NCBI RefSeq assembly: GCF_001590685.1 | Contig: NZ_CP014616.1 | Span: forward strand, 598,501 to 662,500 | DNA: 64,000 nucleotides | DNA from: Sporosarcina psychrophila | Lineage (GTDB): Bacteria > Bacillota > Bacilli > Bacillales_A > Planococcaceae | Reading direction: 5' to 3' | Shown here: piece after piece, positions 26,061 through 35,520 of the stretch | Layout: the number at the start of each line of letters is the position of its first letter | How positions within the stretch are numbered: the first letter of the stretch is position 1 | The notes under the pieces: generated by a model | The model's input: only the letters and a program-made list of their open reading frames with translations | Databases searched by the model: none | What the model was told of the DNA's origin: nothing | Made by a program: the position numbers and the translations under genes

Positions 26061-27017
26061 ATGTACATGCGAAAAATATCATCCCTCATACTTATTATGA
26101 GTATTCTTGTATTAGCGGCTTGTGGGGCTACTAAGGAGTCAAAAGATTCAGGTGAAAGTGCACAACCAGCTGATGTAGAAACATATACTGTCGATCATGC
26201 AATGGGAAGTACAGATGTAAAAGGAACACCAAAACGCATTGTAATCTTAACAAACGAAGGTGCTGAAGCCCTTCTATCAATGGGAATTCAACCTGTAGGT
26301 GCAGTTCAATCACCCGCTGAGAAAATTTGGTATGATCATATGGACATGACAGGTACTGAATCTGTGGGTATTGAATCAGAACCAAGTTTAGAAAAGATAG
26401 CATCTTTAAAACCAGATCTGATCATTGGGAATAAAATGCGTCACGAAGCAGTTTACGAACAGTTAAGCAAAATTGCCCCAACTGTTTTTGCAGAAACGCT
26501 TCGCGGGGATTGGCAGGAAAACTTTAAATTATATGCGAAAGCAGTAAATCAAGAAGAAAAAGGTAACGAGGTATTAGGTGCATACAATAATCGCGTTGAA
26601 ACAATCAAGACTGAATTAGGGGATCAAACAAATAAAAAAATATCAATGGTTCGCTTTATGGCGGGAGATGTACGCATTTACCATAAAGATTCCTTCTCGG
26701 GTGTGATTCTAGATCAACTTGGATTTGCGCGCGCAGATGGACAAGATGTGGACGATTTTGCTGAAAAAGGCCTCACGAAAGAACGTATTCCAGCTATGGA
26801 TGGCGATGTGCTCTTTTACTTCACTTATGAAACTGGAGATAACGAAGCTACGAAGCTTACAAACGACTGGATTGAGGATCCATTATTTAAAAATCTAAAT
26901 GTCGCGAAAAGTGGAAACGTCTCACAAGTAAATGACATCATTTGGAACACTGCTGGTGGTGTATTAGCAGCGAACTTAATGCTGGATGATATTGAGGAGT
27001 ATTTCTTGAAAAAGTAA
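26061..27017 (+). CDS. yfiY: iron-siderophore-binding lipoprotein
   Basis: The protein has 318 residues, with CAGGAGGAAATA before its ATG. The lipobox LAAC puts the lipidated Cys near residue 21. The mature part is a FecB/FhuD-type (TroA-fold) binding protein: TPKRIVILTNEGAEALLSMG, then EKIASLKPDLIIGNKMRH at the domain linker. It captures ferric siderophore outside the membrane and passes it to the divergently encoded permeases. The terminator follows 37 nt later. The ligand is probably a hydroxamate/citrate-type siderophore by analogy only. Confidence 0.9.
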   Translation: MYMRKISSLILIMSILVLAACGATKESKDSGESAQPADVETYTVDHAMGSTDVKGTPKRIVILTNEGAEALLSMGIQPVGAVQSPAEKIWYDHMDMTGTESVGIESEPSLEKIASLKPDLIIGNKMRHEAVYEQLSKIAPTVFAETLRGDWQENFKLYAKAVNQEEKGNEVLGAYNNRVETIKTELGDQTNKKISMVRFMAGDVRIYHKDSFSGVILDQLGFARADGQDVDDFAEKGLTKERIPAMDGDVLFYFTYETGDNEATKLTNDWIEDPLFKNLNVAKSGNVSQVNDIIWNTAGGVLAANLMLDDIEEYFLKK

Positions 27018-27053
27018 TTTAAATGGAATGAAATAATAAAAAGATGAAAACAG

Positions 27054-27105
27054 AAAACAGCCCGATGATGCGATATTTACTCGCTTCACTGGGCTGTTTT
27101 TTTTT
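27054..27105 (+). terminator. rho-independent terminator
   Basis: AAAACAGCCC pairs with GGGCTGTTTT around a long loop, followed by a T run. Confidence 0.75.
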
Positions 27106-27227
27106 ACATAATTTACTGTTCAGCTGCGTCTTCTTTAGGATACTTTATCACAAACGACGTTTTGGTGTTCTGATGTGGCCGAACTGCAAAAAAACTAACT
27201 AGTAAATCGTAAGCATACAAATCAAAT

Positions 27228-27264
27228 AAAAAAGGTATGTATGGTAGGAGCCCAAACATACCTT
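27228..27264 (-). terminator. terminator of the small membrane protein gene
   Basis: On the minus strand AAGGTATGT pairs with ACATACCTT and is followed by TTTTTT, 22 nt past the stop at 27286. Confidence 0.75.
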
Positions 27265-27285
27265 GAAGTATCATTAATTATCCGG

Positions 27286-27483
27286 CTACTGGAACATCGT
27301 GATTAATAATACGATGGCTCCAAGCAGGATTGAAATCCATGCCAATGCTTTTTGTGGAGAAGCTAAACAGACTAAGCCTAAAACGAGTGCGCCACCACCT
27401 AACCAATAAGGAGCATAAAAGAACCCTATAGCCGCTAAAATTATTGCTAACCAACCAATCCAGATGCCCAAGGAAGTTTTCAA
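27286..27483 (-). CDS. small membrane protein, unknown function
   Basis: The protein is 65 residues from TTG 27483, with GGGAGGT 7 nt upstream. It has two or three hydrophobic segments (IWIGWLAIILAAIGFFYAPY, LGGGALVLGLVCLASPQ, ISILLGAIVLLITMF). This is the pattern of small Bacillales membrane proteins often annotated as hypothetical. It has its own terminator. No partner is implied by the neighbours. Confidence 0.7.
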   Translation of the reverse strand: MKTSLGIWIGWLAIILAAIGFFYAPYWLGGGALVLGLVCLASPQKALAWISILLGAIVLLITMFQ

Positions 27484-27922
27484 GTCAATGACCTCCCTTC
27501 AATTTGATGGGAACAACAACTGAGTAAACGGGTCGTTCGTTATTGTTCTTATAGTTTATTATATGCAGGGTTACAGAGGGGACAGTGGTTAATGGACTCA
27601 TTATTAATATTATTATTATGTGCATTTAGCTCACTTAGGATGGGGGAGCAAGAGCGGCGGGTTACGCAATCAATTCTGGAAAAGGATCAATTGACAGAAG
27701 TGACTTATTGGTACCTTGATTGACCTATTTAAGCTAAGAGGGACGTAAGAATTTAAATGAAGGATGGCGAAAGGCTGTTTAGCAACTATGTTGTTTAAAG
27801 TGACAAGCAATAGTCTGAATCTGTGAAATAAATTAATTACTTTCCAAAAAGGTGTTGCTAATTTTCCAACAATGATGTAAAGTCTGTAATAACGTAACTA
27901 AGCAAATCCAATTTAATAGTTT
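27484..27922. other. intergenic stretch upstream of the SAM riboswitch
   Basis: A 43-codon ORF at 27592-27723 is listed separately. The rest is AT-rich leader DNA, which must contain the promoter for the riboswitch transcript; no confident -35/-10 pair was chosen. Confidence 0.4.
27592..27723 (+). CDS. possible small membrane-anchored peptide
   Basis: This 43-codon ORF has GAGGGG 10 nt before its ATG. It has a hydrophobic start (MDSLLILLLCAFSSL) followed by a charged tail (RMGEQERRVTQSILEKDQLT). It is too short for family recognition and could be chance. It lies before the SAM riboswitch but on a separate presumed transcript. Confidence 0.3.
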   Translation: MDSLLILLLCAFSSLRMGEQERRVTQSILEKDQLTEVTYWYLD

Positions 27923-28036
27923 TTCTTATCTAGAGAGGTATAGGGACTGGCCCGATGACACCTCAGCAACCGCCATTTTATGGCATGGTGCTAATTCCAG
28001 CAAGTTGATAACACGACTTGGTAGATGAGGAGAAGA
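27923..28036 (+). ncRNA. SAM-I (S-box) riboswitch
   Basis: It carries the S-box core: CTTATCTAGAGAGG, GGGACTGGCCCGATGACACC, CAGCAACC, GGTGCTAATTCCAGCAAG, and a closing strand near GATGAGGAG. High SAM should favour the downstream terminator and switch off the methyltransferase/reductase-metE operon. Confidence 0.95.
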
Positions 28037-28050
28037 CTTATTCAGATTTA

Positions 28051-28094
28051 GAGTCTACTTCCTTTATTCAACATAGGAAGAGGCTCTTTTTATT
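28051..28094 (+). terminator. riboswitch-controlled terminator
   Basis: GAGTCTACTTCCT pairs with AGGAAGAGGCTC, followed by TTTTTATTTT; it is the expression platform of the S-box. Confidence 0.85.
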
Positions 28095-28190
28095 TTAACT
28101 AATTTTCCCATTAAGTAACATATTTTGAAGAATGATGAAGAGAGTTTCCGGAACGGGACTTTGGGAAAGTGAAAGGAGCAAGTGATAGTC

Positions 28191-30062
28191 GTGAATTTAC
28201 TAGATACTATGAAAGAACGAATTTTGATCGGTGATGGTGCAATGGGAACTCTACTTTATTCTCACGGTGTGGATCTTTGTTTTGAAGAGCTGAACTTGAC
28301 ACATCCAGATCAAGTGCTTCGCATCCACCAAGCCTATATAGAGGCAGGTGCGGATATTATTCAAACTAATACGTATGGTGCGAATTATATCAAGTTAGCA
28401 CGTCATGGGTTAGAGGACAGTGTAAAAAAGATAAATAAAGCCGCAGTTCAAATTGCGAAAAACGCAGCGGGTAAAAATACGTTCGTCCTTGGAACTATCG
28501 GGGGTATTCATGGATCTCGAACATCCATTGGAACAAAGGATGAAATCAAGCGCAGTTTTAGGGAACAACTATATTGCTTACTTCTTGAGGGAGTGGACGG
28601 CCTACTTTTAGAAACTTATTACGATTTTGATGAATTAACAACCGTGCTCAAAATTGCACGTGAGGAGACAGATATCCCGATTATTACGAATGTTTCAATG
28701 CATGAGGCGGGGGTGCTCCAAAATGGGATAGAGCTCATAGATGCCTTACAGCAGTTGGAGGATTTAGGTGCAGATATAGTAGGTATTAACTGTCGCCTTG
28801 GCCCTCACCATATGCTGAAGTCTCTAGAAACTGTGCCGTTGATGAAGCGTGCTTTACTTTCGGTGTATCCGAATGCTAGTTATCCAGGATATAAGGATGG
28901 GAAACTTTTTTACGAAAATGAGCCTGAATATTTCGAGAAGTTCGCACTGAGTTTTCGGAAGGCAGGAGTTAGTTTAATAGGAGGATGTTGTGGGACGACG
29001 CCAGAACATATTAGGGCCCTAGTGAAAGGACTTACAATTCGGGAACCAATTCAAGAAAAGCTTGTTAAGAAGAAGGAGGTAAAGACAGAGGTTGTGGAGT
29101 CTGAATTGAAGGAATCTCAACCCCCAACATTGCTTGAAACAGTGAGAAAAAGACATTCGATAATTGTTGAACTTGATGCGCCCAAACATTTAAACACGGG
29201 CAAGTTCTTTGAGGGGGCTCAGGCGTTAAAGGATGCAGGCGTGGATGCCATTACACTGGCTGATAATTCCTTAGCGACGCCAAGAATTTGCAACGCTTCA
29301 ATGGCTTCACTTGTTAAACAAAAGATTGGTGCAACACCTTTGGTCCATATTACATGCCGAGATCGCAATCTAATTGGATTACAGTCACATCTCATGGGAT
29401 TACACACACTGGGTATTACTGAATTGCTAGCGATTACGGGGGACCCTACGAAAATTGGTGATTTCCCCGGAGCAACATCCGTTTTCGATGTGACATCCTT
29501 TGAATTGATTCAACTCATAAAGCAATTCAATGAGGGCATTTCAAAGTCTGGAAAGTCATTGCAACAGAAAACATCCTTTACTGTGGCAGCGGCCTTTAAT
29601 CCGAACGTGCGTCATTTAGATCGTGCTGTGGAGAGATTAGAGAAAAAAATAGAAGCGGGAGCCGACTATTTTATTACCCAGCCTATCTATAGCACGGAGA
29701 AGATAATTGAAGTATACGAGGCAACAAAACATATTGAGACGCCAATTTACATCGGAATTATGCCGCTGACTTCATCGCAAAACGCCGAATTTCTACACAA
29801 TGAGGTACCAGGCATTAAGTTGACGGATCAAGTACGTGCAAGAATGGCTTTATCTGATGGTAATCGTGAGCAGTCTACGAAAGAAGGTTTAGAGGTTTCG
29901 AAAGAATTGATCGATGTGGCGCTGGAGCATTTTCATGGCATCTATTTAATCACTCCCTTTATGCGCTATGACATGACTGTGAATTTGACGGAGTATATAC
30001 ACGGTAAAGTGGACGTGATTGTAGCAAGGGAGGTGGTCCAAACCGAGAGTATCGTGTATTAA
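28191..30062 (+). CDS. yitJ: bifunctional homocysteine S-methyltransferase / methylenetetrahydrofolate reductase
   Basis: I prefer GTG 28191 (623 residues), because it aligns with the usual N-terminus ([20 protein letters not shown]) and lies 12 nt from AGGAG; GTG 28182 is only 3 nt away. Residues 1-285 form the zinc homocysteine methyltransferase barrel, with Cys ligands in GINCRLGP and [10 protein letters not shown]. Residues about 320-620 form the FAD methylenetetrahydrofolate reductase barrel ([39 protein letters not shown]). The protein supplies methyl-folate and methylates homocysteine. It is co-transcribed with metE 45 nt downstream and controlled by the S-box. Confidence 0.93.
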   Translation: MNLLDTMKERILIGDGAMGTLLYSHGVDLCFEELNLTHPDQVLRIHQAYIEAGADIIQTNTYGANYIKLARHGLEDSVKKINKAAVQIAKNAAGKNTFVLGTIGGIHGSRTSIGTKDEIKRSFREQLYCLLLEGVDGLLLETYYDFDELTTVLKIAREETDIPIITNVSMHEAGVLQNGIELIDALQQLEDLGADIVGINCRLGPHHMLKSLETVPLMKRALLSVYPNASYPGYKDGKLFYENEPEYFEKFALSFRKAGVSLIGGCCGTTPEHIRALVKGLTIREPIQEKLVKKKEVKTEVVESELKESQPPTLLETVRKRHSIIVELDAPKHLNTGKFFEGAQALKDAGVDAITLADNSLATPRICNASMASLVKQKIGATPLVHITCRDRNLIGLQSHLMGLHTLGITELLAITGDPTKIGDFPGATSVFDVTSFELIQLIKQFNEGISKSGKSLQQKTSFTVAAAFNPNVRHLDRAVERLEKKIEAGADYFITQPIYSTEKIIEVYEATKHIETPIYIGIMPLTSSQNAEFLHNEVPGIKLTDQVRARMALSDGNREQSTKEGLEVSKELIDVALEHFHGIYLITPFMRYDMTVNLTEYIHGKVDVIVAREVVQTESIVY

Positions 30063-30107
30063 AACAGGTTGAAAAAATACAATAAAAAATAAAGGGGCTA
30101 ACATACA

Positions 30108-32402
30108 ATGGTAAAAGTACAAAGTTCAACTAGTGGATATCCAAGAATCGGTGGAAAACGTGAATGGAAAAGGGCGTTGGAAAGTTTTTGGAATGGGGCA
30201 ACATCAGAAGAACAGCTACTGAAAACAACGGAAACGCTTCGTTTAGAAAGTCTACAGAAACAAAAAGAATTCGGTGTTGATCTAATTCCGGTTGGAGATT
30301 TTTCATTATACGACCATGTGCTGGACACATCTATTATGTTTGGTGTCGTACCAAAACGCTTCGAGTATGCGGGTGGTAAAGTACCTTTGGAAACATACTT
30401 TGCAATTGCGCGTGGAACTAAAGATGCGGTTGCCTCAGAGATGACAAAATGGTTTAATACAAATTATCACTATATTGTTCCGGAACTAGAAGGTGTAACG
30501 CCGCAATTAGTAGAGAACCGCCCGCTCGCTTTTTATAAGGAAGCAAAAGAAAAGCTGGGTATTGATGGCAAGCCGGTTATCCTAGGCCCAGTTACATATA
30601 TTAAACTGGCAAAATCTTTTGGCGAAGAGAATTTTTCTACTTTATTGCAACAGTTTACGCCGTTGTACATTGAAGTATTGAAAGAGCTTGTAGTGGCAGG
30701 CGTTGAGTGGGTTCAGATTGATGAGCCGATTCTTACAAGTAAGTTGACAGAAGAGGATTTCCAACATGTGCAACAGGCATACGCAGCAATTCATGAAGCA
30801 GTGCCACAATTAAAGATTATCCTACAAACTTATTTTGAAAAAGTAGCTAATTATGAAGCGGTTGTTGCGCTGCCGGTACACGGATTTGGTTTAGACTTTG
30901 TTCATGGCGATTCGCTTGAATTGCTACAAAAATATGGTTTCCCTCAAGACAAAGTACTTGCGGCGGGTGTCATTGATGGTAGAAATGTGTGGAGAGCGGA
31001 TCTGGATAAAAAAGTAACACTATTAGAAGAAATTCAGTTACATGTTGATAAAAGCCGTTTGATTGTTCAACCTTCCTCTTCACTTCTTCATGTTCCTGTC
31101 AGTACGGAAACTGAAGAGAAATTGGATCCAATTATTAAAGGCGGTCTGTCATTCGCTGATCAGAAGCTTGCTGAAATTGTGCTCCTTAGTCGGGGGATTC
31201 ACGATGGCACTGAAACGATTGCGACAGGACTTGAGGAGAGCAGAAATGCACTTGCACGTCTAAATAACTCGAAGTATCGGCAAAACGTTGAAGTGAAAGA
31301 AACGATTGAAAATCTAACTGAGCAAGATGTAAATCGCTCATTGCCATTTGCGAAACGAATTATCGAGCAGCAAAAACGTTTTAATTTGCCTCTTCTGCCG
31401 ACAACGACAATCGGGAGTTTACCGCAGACGCCAGAAGTAAGACAGACAAGATCTAAATGGCGTAAAGGAGAAATTACAAACGAGGCCTACGAGCAATTTA
31501 TCAAAGATCAGATTGACAAATGGATTGAAATTCAAGAAGACATCGGCATTGATGTTTTGGTCCATGGTGAGTTTGAAAGAACAGATATGGTTGAATACTT
31601 CGGTGAAAAGTTCGAAGGATTTGCAGTATCACAGTTTGGCTGGGTTCAGTCTTATGGTTCTCGTTGCGTCAAGCCACCACTCATTTTAGGTGATGTTGCG
31701 TTTAGTGAACCAATTACTGTGAAAGAAAGTGTCTATGCTCAAACGTTAACGACGAAGCCTGTAAAAGGTATGCTGACGGGCCCTGTAACGATTTTGAATT
31801 GGTCCTTTGTCCGAGATGACATTCCACGTTTCGACGTATTGAACCAAATTGCATTTGCACTTCGTAAAGAAATTGAAGAGCTTGAAAAGAACGGTATTCG
31901 CATGATTCAGGTAGATGAACCTGCGCTTCGAGAAGGTTTACCGTTGGATCAAGATAAACGTGAAAGTTACTTAGATGCTGCTGTCTATGCATTCAAATTG
32001 GCAACTTCTTCTGTTGAAAATGACACGCAAATTCATACGCATATGTGTTACTCGGAATTCAGCGGTATTATCAAATCCATTAGCGCGCTGGATGCAGATG
32101 TTATTTCAATCGAAACGTCAAGAAGTCATGGCGAAATTATCGCTGCATTTGAGAACAATACGTATGATAAAGAAATTGGCTTAGGCGTTTATGACATCCA
32201 CAGTCCACGTGTTCCAAGCAAGGAAGAAATGAAACAAAATATTAATCGTGCACTCAAAACAATTAATCCAAAACAATTTTGGATTAACCCGGATTGTGGC
32301 TTGAAAACAAGAAAAGAAGAAGAGACAATTGGCGCTTTGAAAATCATGGTTGAAGCGGCGAAAGAAGTTAGAGAAAGTCAATTGGCTACGCTTAAGAATT
32401 AA
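30108..32402 (+). CDS. metE: cobalamin-independent methionine synthase
   Basis: The protein has 764 residues, a normal MetE length. The N-terminal barrel begins [20 protein letters not shown]. The C-terminal catalytic barrel has [16 protein letters not shown] near 430, and zinc ligands in [10 protein letters not shown] (His and Cys), the Glu of [10 protein letters not shown] and Cys of NPDCGLKTR. It transfers the methyl group of methyltetrahydropteroyl-glutamate to homocysteine. AAAGGGGC precedes the ATG. It is the second gene of the S-box operon, and a terminator follows at 32501. Confidence 0.95.
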   Translation: MVKVQSSTSGYPRIGGKREWKRALESFWNGATSEEQLLKTTETLRLESLQKQKEFGVDLIPVGDFSLYDHVLDTSIMFGVVPKRFEYAGGKVPLETYFAIARGTKDAVASEMTKWFNTNYHYIVPELEGVTPQLVENRPLAFYKEAKEKLGIDGKPVILGPVTYIKLAKSFGEENFSTLLQQFTPLYIEVLKELVVAGVEWVQIDEPILTSKLTEEDFQHVQQAYAAIHEAVPQLKIILQTYFEKVANYEAVVALPVHGFGLDFVHGDSLELLQKYGFPQDKVLAAGVIDGRNVWRADLDKKVTLLEEIQLHVDKSRLIVQPSSSLLHVPVSTETEEKLDPIIKGGLSFADQKLAEIVLLSRGIHDGTETIATGLEESRNALARLNNSKYRQNVEVKETIENLTEQDVNRSLPFAKRIIEQQKRFNLPLLPTTTIGSLPQTPEVRQTRSKWRKGEITNEAYEQFIKDQIDKWIEIQEDIGIDVLVHGEFERTDMVEYFGEKFEGFAVSQFGWVQSYGSRCVKPPLILGDVAFSEPITVKESVYAQTLTTKPVKGMLTGPVTILNWSFVRDDIPRFDVLNQIAFALRKEIEELEKNGIRMIQVDEPALREGLPLDQDKRESYLDAAVYAFKLATSSVENDTQIHTHMCYSEFSGIIKSISALDADVISIETSRSHGEIIAAFENNTYDKEIGLGVYDIHSPRVPSKEEMKQNINRALKTINPKQFWINPDCGLKTRKEEETIGALKIMVEAAKEVRESQLATLKN

Positions 32403-32500
32403 TTACTTAAGTTGAAATAAAGATTTCTTTCAAATCCGCTTAGGCTACGCCAGTAAGGCACCATTGCTTTGTTATTACATGTATTCATATGTTCACAATA

Positions 32501-32545
32501 AAAAAGGTATCTTCCCGTACATTAATGACGGGGAGATACCTTTTT
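32501..32545 (+). terminator. terminator of the metE operon
   Basis: AAAAAGGTATCTTCCCGT pairs with ACGGGGAGATACCTTTTT (18 bp, near perfect) around a 9-nt loop. Confidence 0.9.
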
Positions 32546-33165
32546 ATTGTGGTCGGGGGATTATTGGTCTGCGAAGTATATGCTCGGTTGGTGAGGGATA
32601 TGATCGGTTGCGTGAAGTATATGCTCGGTTGGTGGGGGATATGATTGGTCGTGTGAAGTATATGCTCGGTTGTCGGGATATATGATTGGTCGCGTGAAGT
32701 ATATGCTCGGTTGAAGGGATATATGATTGGTCGCGTGAAGTATATGCTCAGTTGACGGGATATATGATTGGTCGAGAGAAGTATATGCTCGGTTGACGGG
32801 GTATATGATCGGTCGGGTGAAGTATATGCTTGGTTGGTGAGGGATATGATTGGTCGCGCGAAGTATATGATCGGTTTGCGTGGTATATGATTGGTCGCGC
32901 GAAGTATATGATCGGTTGTCGGGATATATGATTGGTCGGGTGAAGTATATGCTCGGTTGTCGGAGGATATGATTGGTCGGATGAAGTATATGCTTGGTTG
33001 TCGAGGGGATATGATTGGTCGCGCGAAGTATATGCTCGGTTTGTGGAGTATATGATCGGTCGCGTGTAGTTTATGCTCGGTTTGTGGAGTATATGCTCGG
33101 TTTGCGTGGTATATGCTCGGTCGTGTGAAGGATATGCTCGGTTACGCAGGAAAATATGATGAGCT
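32546..33165 (+). repeat. intergenic array of about 29 degenerate ~20-bp units (41-bp dimers)
   Basis: A core of the type TATATGCTCGGTTG or TATATGATTGGTCG recurs every 20-21 bp for about 600 bp. In the middle part the two core types alternate, giving a 41-bp dimer; for example ATATGCTC occurs at 32701 and again at 32742. Linkers differ between the two types: NNGGG after one and CGTGAAG after the other. The array starts right after the metE terminator and ends about 40 bp before the azoreductase promoter/operator. The plus strand is poor in C. Any open frames inside are by-products of the repeat. Confidence 0.95.
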
Positions 33166-33207
33166 TAGGTCAGCATTTTTACTTTTGCCTTATGTGGTAT
33201 CCTTTCA

Positions 33208-33236
33208 TATACTATGGCACTTTGAAGTGCGTACTA
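33208..33236. promoter_or_regulatory. candidate HxlR operator upstream of the FMN reductase gene
   Basis: ATACTATGGCACTTTGAAGT followed by GCGTACTA contains a GCACTT/AAGTGC palindrome and closely matches the site upstream of the hxlR-type gene at 34331. Confidence 0.6.
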
Positions 33237-33318
33237 CCTAATTTGATTTACTTGTGTATAATTAGTATAGGAAGCTGAATTACAATCACAATCATATATA
33301 ATAGAGGAGTTTTACATC

Positions 33319-33885
33319 ATGGCAATTAAAGTTAAGGCAATTATCGGTAGTACAAGTTCAACTTCATTCAACTTGAAAATAGTTGAACATATGAGAAGTC
33401 GTTATGCAGATCAATTAGACATTACACCTGTCTTTATCAATGATCTTGATATGTTTTCAATTGATATAGAAAGCAACCCATCTGCAAACGTAGTTGATTT
33501 TAAAAATAATGTAAAAGATTCAGATGCTGTATTATTTGCAGTTCCTGAATATAACTTCTCTATTCCAGGCGCAATGAAAAATGCAATCGACTGGTTATCA
33601 CGTGGTGGAGATTTCACACTTAAAAACAAACCTGGCTTCATCGTAGGATCATCTATGGGAGCATTCGGAAGTATCCGTGCGCAACTCCACTTAAGAGAAA
33701 TTCTGTCAAATCCGGCGTTAGCTCCTATCTTACTGCCAGGTAACGAAGTATACATCGGTTCAGTTCATGAGAAAATGAACGAAGCTGGTGAACTTACTGA
33801 TAAAGCTACGATCGATTTCTTGGATTCAGTAGTATTTAACTTTATTGAGTTCTATAACAAAACAAATACTACAGTTAAAGCTTAA
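33319..33885 (+). CDS. NAD(P)H-dependent FMN reductase / azoreductase-type flavoprotein
   Basis: The protein has 188 residues, with GAGGAG before its ATG. It is flavodoxin-like: IIGSTSSTSFNLKIVEHM binds the FMN phosphate, PEYNFSIPGAMKNAIDWLSR is the family flavin loop, and KPGFIVGSSMGAFGSIRAQ follows. It reduces quinones, azo compounds or similar electrophiles with NAD(P)H. The convergent HxlR regulator shares an operator-like site, which suggests induction by an electrophile or aldehyde-type stress. Confidence 0.88.
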   Translation: MAIKVKAIIGSTSSTSFNLKIVEHMRSRYADQLDITPVFINDLDMFSIDIESNPSANVVDFKNNVKDSDAVLFAVPEYNFSIPGAMKNAIDWLSRGGDFTLKNKPGFIVGSSMGAFGSIRAQLHLREILSNPALAPILLPGNEVYIGSVHEKMNEAGELTDKATIDFLDSVVFNFIEFYNKTNTTVKA

Positions 33886-33900
33886 GAAATCTCCTGATCA

Positions 33901-33938
33901 TCAAAAACAGACACTCCCTGGAGAGTGTCTGTTTTTGA
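33901..33938. terminator. bidirectional terminator between convergent genes
   Basis: TCAAAAACAGACACTC pairs perfectly with its complement (16 bp) around a 6-nt loop; the A and T tracts serve both strands. Confidence 0.88.
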
Positions 33939-33946
33939 TTTATCCA

Positions 33947-34306
33947 TTATAGTGCGTCGCTGGTATTCTGGCTAATTCTTTTCTTTTCAATATGTGTGGC
34001 ATGACCGGTGCCCCATTCGTGCATAATTGCTAAGATGGGCTGTAAGCTTTTTCCGTAATTCGAGATAGAATACTCAACTTTCGGGGGGACCTGTGGATAG
34101 ATGACTCTGTTAATAATATCTTCATCTTCCAATTCCCTTAATTGTTTGGTTAACATTTTTTGAGTAATGTCGGGCATCAATCTTTTTAATTCACTAAATC
34201 TTTGAGTACCTTCAGTAATTAAATGCAGTAAAATAATTGGTTTCCATTTACCTACCAAGATCCCTAAAGCTTCGTCAACTTTACATAGTTCAGGCTTTAT
34301 CTCCAT
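33947..34306 (-). CDS. HxlR-family transcriptional regulator
   Basis: I chose ATG 34306 (119 residues), because GGAGG of the upstream ATGGAGG serves as its RBS; the longer start at 34318 would have none. The winged-helix DUF24 fold runs ALGILVGKWKPIILLHLI, then LMPDITQKMLTKQLRELEDE, with a Cys near residue 8 (PELCKVDEA) that matches the redox-sensing Cys of HypR/YodB-type members. Its promoter and that of the FMN reductase share one palindromic motif. It probably represses both and is inactivated by quinone or aldehyde stress. Confidence 0.88.
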   Translation of the reverse strand: MEIKPELCKVDEALGILVGKWKPIILLHLITEGTQRFSELKRLMPDITQKMLTKQLRELEDEDIINRVIYPQVPPKVEYSISNYGKSLQPILAIMHEWGTGHATHIEKKRISQNTSDAL

Positions 34307-34330
34307 AATAACCTCCATAGGTATCTTTTT

Positions 34331-34359
34331 GTATACTATAGCACTTTATAGTGCGTACT
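34331..34359. promoter_or_regulatory. candidate HxlR operator upstream of the hxlR-type gene
   Basis: ATACTATAGCACTTTATAGT followed by GCGTACTT matches the site at 33208 at nearly every position, and each site is preceded by GGTATC. Autoregulation is implied. Confidence 0.6.
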
Positions 34360-34579
34360 TCACATTCGGGTAGATTTATTCCATAATAACATATATAGTG
34401 ATCCATTACTATTCGGTAAAATTTAGCTATATATACTGAACAAATGAACACCTTACTAAACTTAGCGAAAGAGCCTTACAAGGGGCAGCCGAAGCCTGGG
34501 GCACCCCTTAGCACAGTAGCGAATACAATGGGATCTTTTAATTCAACATATATATCCAAAACAGAAGGAGGAATTTAAT

Positions 34580-35422
34580 ATGAATAATAAATCGGTCTTT
34601 TCAAGGGGAATCAGAAGTGTAAGGGATGTCGTTTATCAGGAACACTCGCCAACTCATAAAGTAGGATTGGTAATTGAACCGGGAAACTGGGAAGAAGTCG
34701 ATCCATTTCTATTGATGGCTGAAGACTTTTTTGTGCGTGGAACATTTGGCATGCATCCACACCGTGGTATTGAAACTGTTACGTACGTCATTGATGGGAC
34801 GCTAGAACACTTTGACAATAAGACTGGGGGAGGAGAACTACATCCAGGAGACGTTCAATGGATGACAGCGGGTAAAGGAATCATTCATACAGAGGATCCG
34901 GCTGTTGGGGAAACGGTTCAATCCCTGCAACTGTGGGTCAATCTTCCAAGTGATAAAAAAATGACGGAACCGCGTTACCAGAACATGCGTGCACAAGATA
35001 TGTCGGTCCGTCATGAAGACGGCGCTACGATACGTGTCTTTTCCGGTTCTTCGGAAGGTGTTACGGCTGACACGAAAAATCACGTGCCTGTTACGATGGT
35101 TGAATTGATCATTGAACCCGGTACCACTGTTACACAGGACCTTCCCGGCAGTTACAATGGATTTCTGTATATAATAGAAGGAATAGGGACATTTGGCAGT
35201 GAAAGCGTGGAGGGGAAGAAGGGGCAGGTTCTCTGGTTGGAACGTGGAACAGATGAAGAACAAACTGAAGTGAAGATTCACGCAGAAGAGAAACTGCATA
35301 TCATGTTATATGCAGGTAAGCCTGTCGGAGAAAAAGTAGTAGCTCGCGGCCCGTTTGTGATGAATTCAGAAGAAGAGATTATGCAGGCCTATAAAGATTA
35401 CAGAGAAGGAAGATTCGAGTGA
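34580..35422 (+). CDS. pirin family protein
   Basis: The protein has 280 residues, with AGGAGGAAT before its ATG. It is a bicupin; the N-terminal cupin carries the metal site GMHPHRGIETVTYVIDG and the later His/Glu of GKGIIHTEDP. The C-terminal cupin is about residues 160-270. Bacterial pirins can have quercetin-2,3-dioxygenase activity or redox-sensing roles. The divergent HxlR gene and the flavin reductase downstream suggest an oxidative/aromatic stress context, without proof of joint control. Confidence 0.9.
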   Translation: MNNKSVFSRGIRSVRDVVYQEHSPTHKVGLVIEPGNWEEVDPFLLMAEDFFVRGTFGMHPHRGIETVTYVIDGTLEHFDNKTGGGELHPGDVQWMTAGKGIIHTEDPAVGETVQSLQLWVNLPSDKKMTEPRYQNMRAQDMSVRHEDGATIRVFSGSSEGVTADTKNHVPVTMVELIIEPGTTVTQDLPGSYNGFLYIIEGIGTFGSESVEGKKGQVLWLERGTDEEQTEVKIHAEEKLHIMLYAGKPVGEKVVARGPFVMNSEEEIMQAYKDYREGRFE

Positions 35423-35520
35423 ACATGTACCAGTGAATTTAGTGCGGAATCACAAAGTATGAAATATTCTAATAGATTTGATATGATTTTAAGTGAAATA
35501 AGAAAATGGGAGTTGCTGAT

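Noticed and set aside
32464..32685. 73-codon plus-strand ORF in the metE terminator/array region
   Set aside because: It starts upstream of the terminator, has no RBS, and most of its length is translation of the tandem repeat.
32546..33165. Repeat array as a CRISPR locus
   Set aside because: Repeats and spacers are not distinct: units are about 20 bp, degenerate, joined by 5-7-nt linkers, and no cas gene is nearby.
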